Below, piece by piece: positions 62,637 through 64,000 of a stretch of DNA of 64,000 bases; the stretch's first letter is position 1; each line of letters opens with the position of its first letter. The translations under genes and the position numbers were made by a program. Under the pieces are notes generated by a model. The model was not told the DNA's origin, ran no database searches, and saw nothing but the letters and a program-made list of their open reading frames with translations. The DNA lies in contig JAFWYN010000008.1 of the NCBI GenBank assembly GCA_017522685.1, forward strand, positions 62,001 to 126,000, given 5' to 3'. The stretch comes from Lachnospiraceae bacterium. Lineage in GTDB: Bacteria > Bacillota_A > Clostridia > Lachnospirales > Lachnospiraceae.

Positions 62637-62903
62637 ATGTTTCGTTTATGGGCCAAAGAATTTAAGGACAATCGTATGCTTCGTGATATTGTGATAGAAG
62701 ACAACACTCAGGACACCCGCACTCACAAGGTCTTCAATGCCTTGGACAAGGTCTGCTATGCCTTTGATTTAAGCAAGCCCATCTGGTTGGACAAAACCAT
62801 TGCCGAGTTCAAGCGTCATGACAAAGCACGTTTTACCAAGGACAATTTCATTGACTCCATCGAATTTGATTATCTGGAAATCCAGGTGATTGAAGAAGAT
62901 TAA
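62637..62903 (+). CDS. Small conserved unknown protein
   Basis: 88 residues from the ATG at 62637 (AGGAGG at 8 bases), behind an extended -10 promoter (TGGTATACT at 62589-62597). It is charged and soluble: an N-terminal basic strand (MFRLWAKEFKDNRMLRDIVIE), a central helix (HKVFNALDKVCYAFDLSKP), and an acidic end (EFDYLEIQVIEED). No known family is recognised. It has its own terminator at 62926 and is a monocistronic, apparently well expressed gene. Confidence 0.8.
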   Translation: MFRLWAKEFKDNRMLRDIVIEDNTQDTRTHKVFNALDKVCYAFDLSKPIWLDKTIAEFKRHDKARFTKDNFIDSIEFDYLEIQVIEED

Positions 62904-62925
62904 AATCAAACAAATAAATTACCAA

Positions 62926-62956
62926 GGGGCATGGGACCTATTATATCCCATGCCCC
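62926..62956 (+). terminator. Terminator after the small protein gene
   Basis: GGGGCATGGGA / TCCCATGCCCC, an 11-pair perfect stem, followed by ATATTTTTTTTG. Confidence 0.95.
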
Positions 62957-62977
62957 ATATTTTTTTTGCGAAAATAG

Positions 62978-63006
62978 TTGACAGCATTTTCCACATGATG
63001 TAATAT
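62978..63006 (+). promoter_or_regulatory. Promoter of the hemolysin III gene
   Basis: TTGACA (62978-62983), 17 bases, TAATAT (63001-63006). The start codon is 77 bases downstream. Confidence 0.6.
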
Positions 63007-63082
63007 TAACTCAACCACATATAGTTTTAAATACTACATATAATAGTTTTTAGATATTTTCTTAATTGAGGAGGTAAGCATT

Positions 63083-63733
63083 ATGCAAATAACAGTTCGT
63101 GATCCCGGTAGCGCATTGACACATTCCATCGCCATGCTGATGGCATTGGTAGCCGCAGCACCATTGCTGGTAAAAACCGCTTTAAATTCCACAGGCAGGG
63201 AATTCACCGCCATGTGTATATTCATTTTCAGTATGGTTTTATTGTATGCAGCCAGTACCACATATCATACGGTGAATGTAACCGGCGAAAAGCTGAAACT
63301 TTTTAAGAAAATCGATCACATGATGATTTTCGTACTGATTGCCGGCACCTATACTCCCGTTTGCCTGATTATTTTAGGCGGAACCATCGGGTACACCTTA
63401 CTGGCCACGGTTTGGGGCATCGCTCTTTTCGGCATCCTGATAAAAGCCTTTTGGGTGACTTGTCCCAAGTGGTTTTCATCCCTTATTTATATTGCCATGG
63501 GTTGGGTGTGCATTTTCGTATTCGGTCAGCTTTGGTCCACTTTGCCCCATGCGGCTTTCGGCTGGTTATTGGCCGGAGGCATCATTTATACCATAGGAGG
63601 CATTATTTACGCATTGAAGCTCCCTATCTTTAACGCAAAGCACAAGTATTTCGGTTCCCACGAAATCTTCCATCTGTTCGTCATGGGCGGCAGCGTATGC
63701 CACTTCATCTTCATGTATGTATTTGTAGCTTAA
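63083..63733 (+). CDS. Hemolysin III / PAQR-type membrane protein
   Basis: 216 residues with seven transmembrane segments. The CREST-type metal-site residues are visible: ASTTYHTVN (Ser and His, about 56-60), KIDHMMIFVLIAGTYTPV (Asp, about 80), and the C-terminal SHEIFHLFVMGGSVCHF (two His four apart). The family (YqfA/HlyIII) is related to eukaryotic progestin/adiponectin receptors. Its bacterial role is unclear, and the hemolysin name is historical. The start has GAGGAGG. Confidence 0.93.
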   Translation: MQITVRDPGSALTHSIAMLMALVAAAPLLVKTALNSTGREFTAMCIFIFSMVLLYAASTTYHTVNVTGEKLKLFKKIDHMMIFVLIAGTYTPVCLIILGGTIGYTLLATVWGIALFGILIKAFWVTCPKWFSSLIYIAMGWVCIFVFGQLWSTLPHAAFGWLLAGGIIYTIGGIIYALKLPIFNAKHKYFGSHEIFHLFVMGGSVCHFIFMYVFVA

Positions 63734-63821
63734 AAAAGCGGATACCCGCGTATCCGCTTGGGAGAATTGCTTCGCAATTCTCCTTAATCTCCACTACTGT
63801 ACTCGCGCAATTTCCTATAGT
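63732..63821 (+). repeat. Double-hairpin repeat, copy 3
   Basis: A 90-base copy of the element at 58606 and 61676, starting at the hemolysin III stop codon. It is identical to copy 2 over the hairpins and the CTCGCGCAATTTCCTATAG end. Confidence 0.92.
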
Positions 63822-63997
63822 TTAAAAAATATCGCCCTGCGGCGACCAATTAATAGGGCGAAGCCTAAAACGGCTTCGCCCATTTTTTAATATTCTTTCT
63901 TCTCCAGTCCGATCATGGAAATCATCATGGAGATTGCCAATAATACAATGATTACTCCCACGCCCAACAAAGCAAGTTGCCCATTACTTAAGCTCAT
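63815..63997 (-). CDS. Possible small membrane protein at the right edge
   Basis: An open frame enters from the right edge and has an ATG at 63997. Residues 6-28 (GQLALLGVGVIIVLLAISMM) form one transmembrane segment. The frame then runs through a terminator hairpin and into the copy 3 repeat, so the last 25 residues are unlikely to be conserved. It may be the end of a longer gene beginning outside the window. Low confidence. Confidence 0.35.
63855..63890 (+). terminator. Terminator after hemolysin III
   Basis: GGGCGAAGCC / GGCTTCGCCC-type ten-pair stem with loop TAAAAC, followed by ATTTTTTAAT. Confidence 0.85.
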
Positions 63998-64000
63998 TAA

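Overview
The window looks like the chromosome of a Gram-positive anaerobe of the Clostridia, most likely a member of the Lachnospiraceae. This is inferred from the protein families recognised (DUF2339, DUF2812/PadR, DUF4846, very long solute-binding lipoproteins, a HTH/TPR regulator family, RelQ, a SleB-type cell-wall hydrolase), strong AGGAGG-type ribosome binding sites with occasional TTG and GTG starts, and sigma-A-like promoters of the TTGACA-17-TATAAT type. There is no rRNA, CRISPR array, intact insertion sequence or phage module.

Layout. 1-3.5 kb: end of a methyltransferase, a lone AAA ATPase, a small membrane protein, two defective tRNA-like genes, a truncated regulator and a HAD phosphatase. 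3.7-6.5 kb: a three-gene cell-surface glycan cassette on the plus strand (DUF6020, GT2, DUF2304). 6.5-13.5 kb: an eight-gene minus-strand housekeeping operon argF-birA-DUF6145-coaX-dusB-unknown-greA-lysS read from one promoter. 13.6-20.5 kb: SPFH/NfeD pair, DUF2339, a cell-wall hydrolase, proC, an unknown gene and a MazG-like pyrophosphatase. 20.8-28.2 kb: small accessory enzymes, including a GNAT-Nudix-(HTH+dCMP deaminase) operon, an Rpn nuclease and a run of hydrolases. 28.2-33.8 kb: rRNA/tRNA methyltransferase, pfkA and dnaE. 33.8-38.4 kb: flavin reductase, MATE exporter, intracellular GH10 xylanase and a divergent AraC regulator. 38.8-41.7 kb: PadR-DUF2812-small membrane protein-M50 protease operon with a clear PadR double operator. 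41.7-46.4 kb: metK under a SAM-I riboswitch and an overlapping pair of MutS-like ATPases. 46.7-51.3 kb: two paralogous giant solute-binding lipoproteins without any permease. 51.4-55.2 kb: AT-rich accessory island with two immunity-like genes, a DUF3990/HTH toxin-antitoxin pair with a repeated palindromic operator, and a divergent HTH/TPR regulator. 55.4-64 kb: murA, an M23/LysM peptidase, dinB, a second flavin reductase, a coiled-coil membrane protein, relQ, a small unknown protein and a hemolysin III protein.

The most unusual material is non-coding. Two ~190-base long-range hairpins (46489-46681 and 55235-55422) share conserved unpaired segments while their stems differ by compensated base changes, which points to a structured RNA (or a folding-dependent DNA element) that I do not recognise. 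A different 90-base double-hairpin repeat occurs three times within 5.2 kb (58606, 61676, 63732), and part of it recurs in the argF leader. The two peptidoglycan hydrolase genes share a 19-base motif just downstream of their promoters, overlapping a WalR-like box.

All product names rest on reading the translated sequence. No database search was possible.
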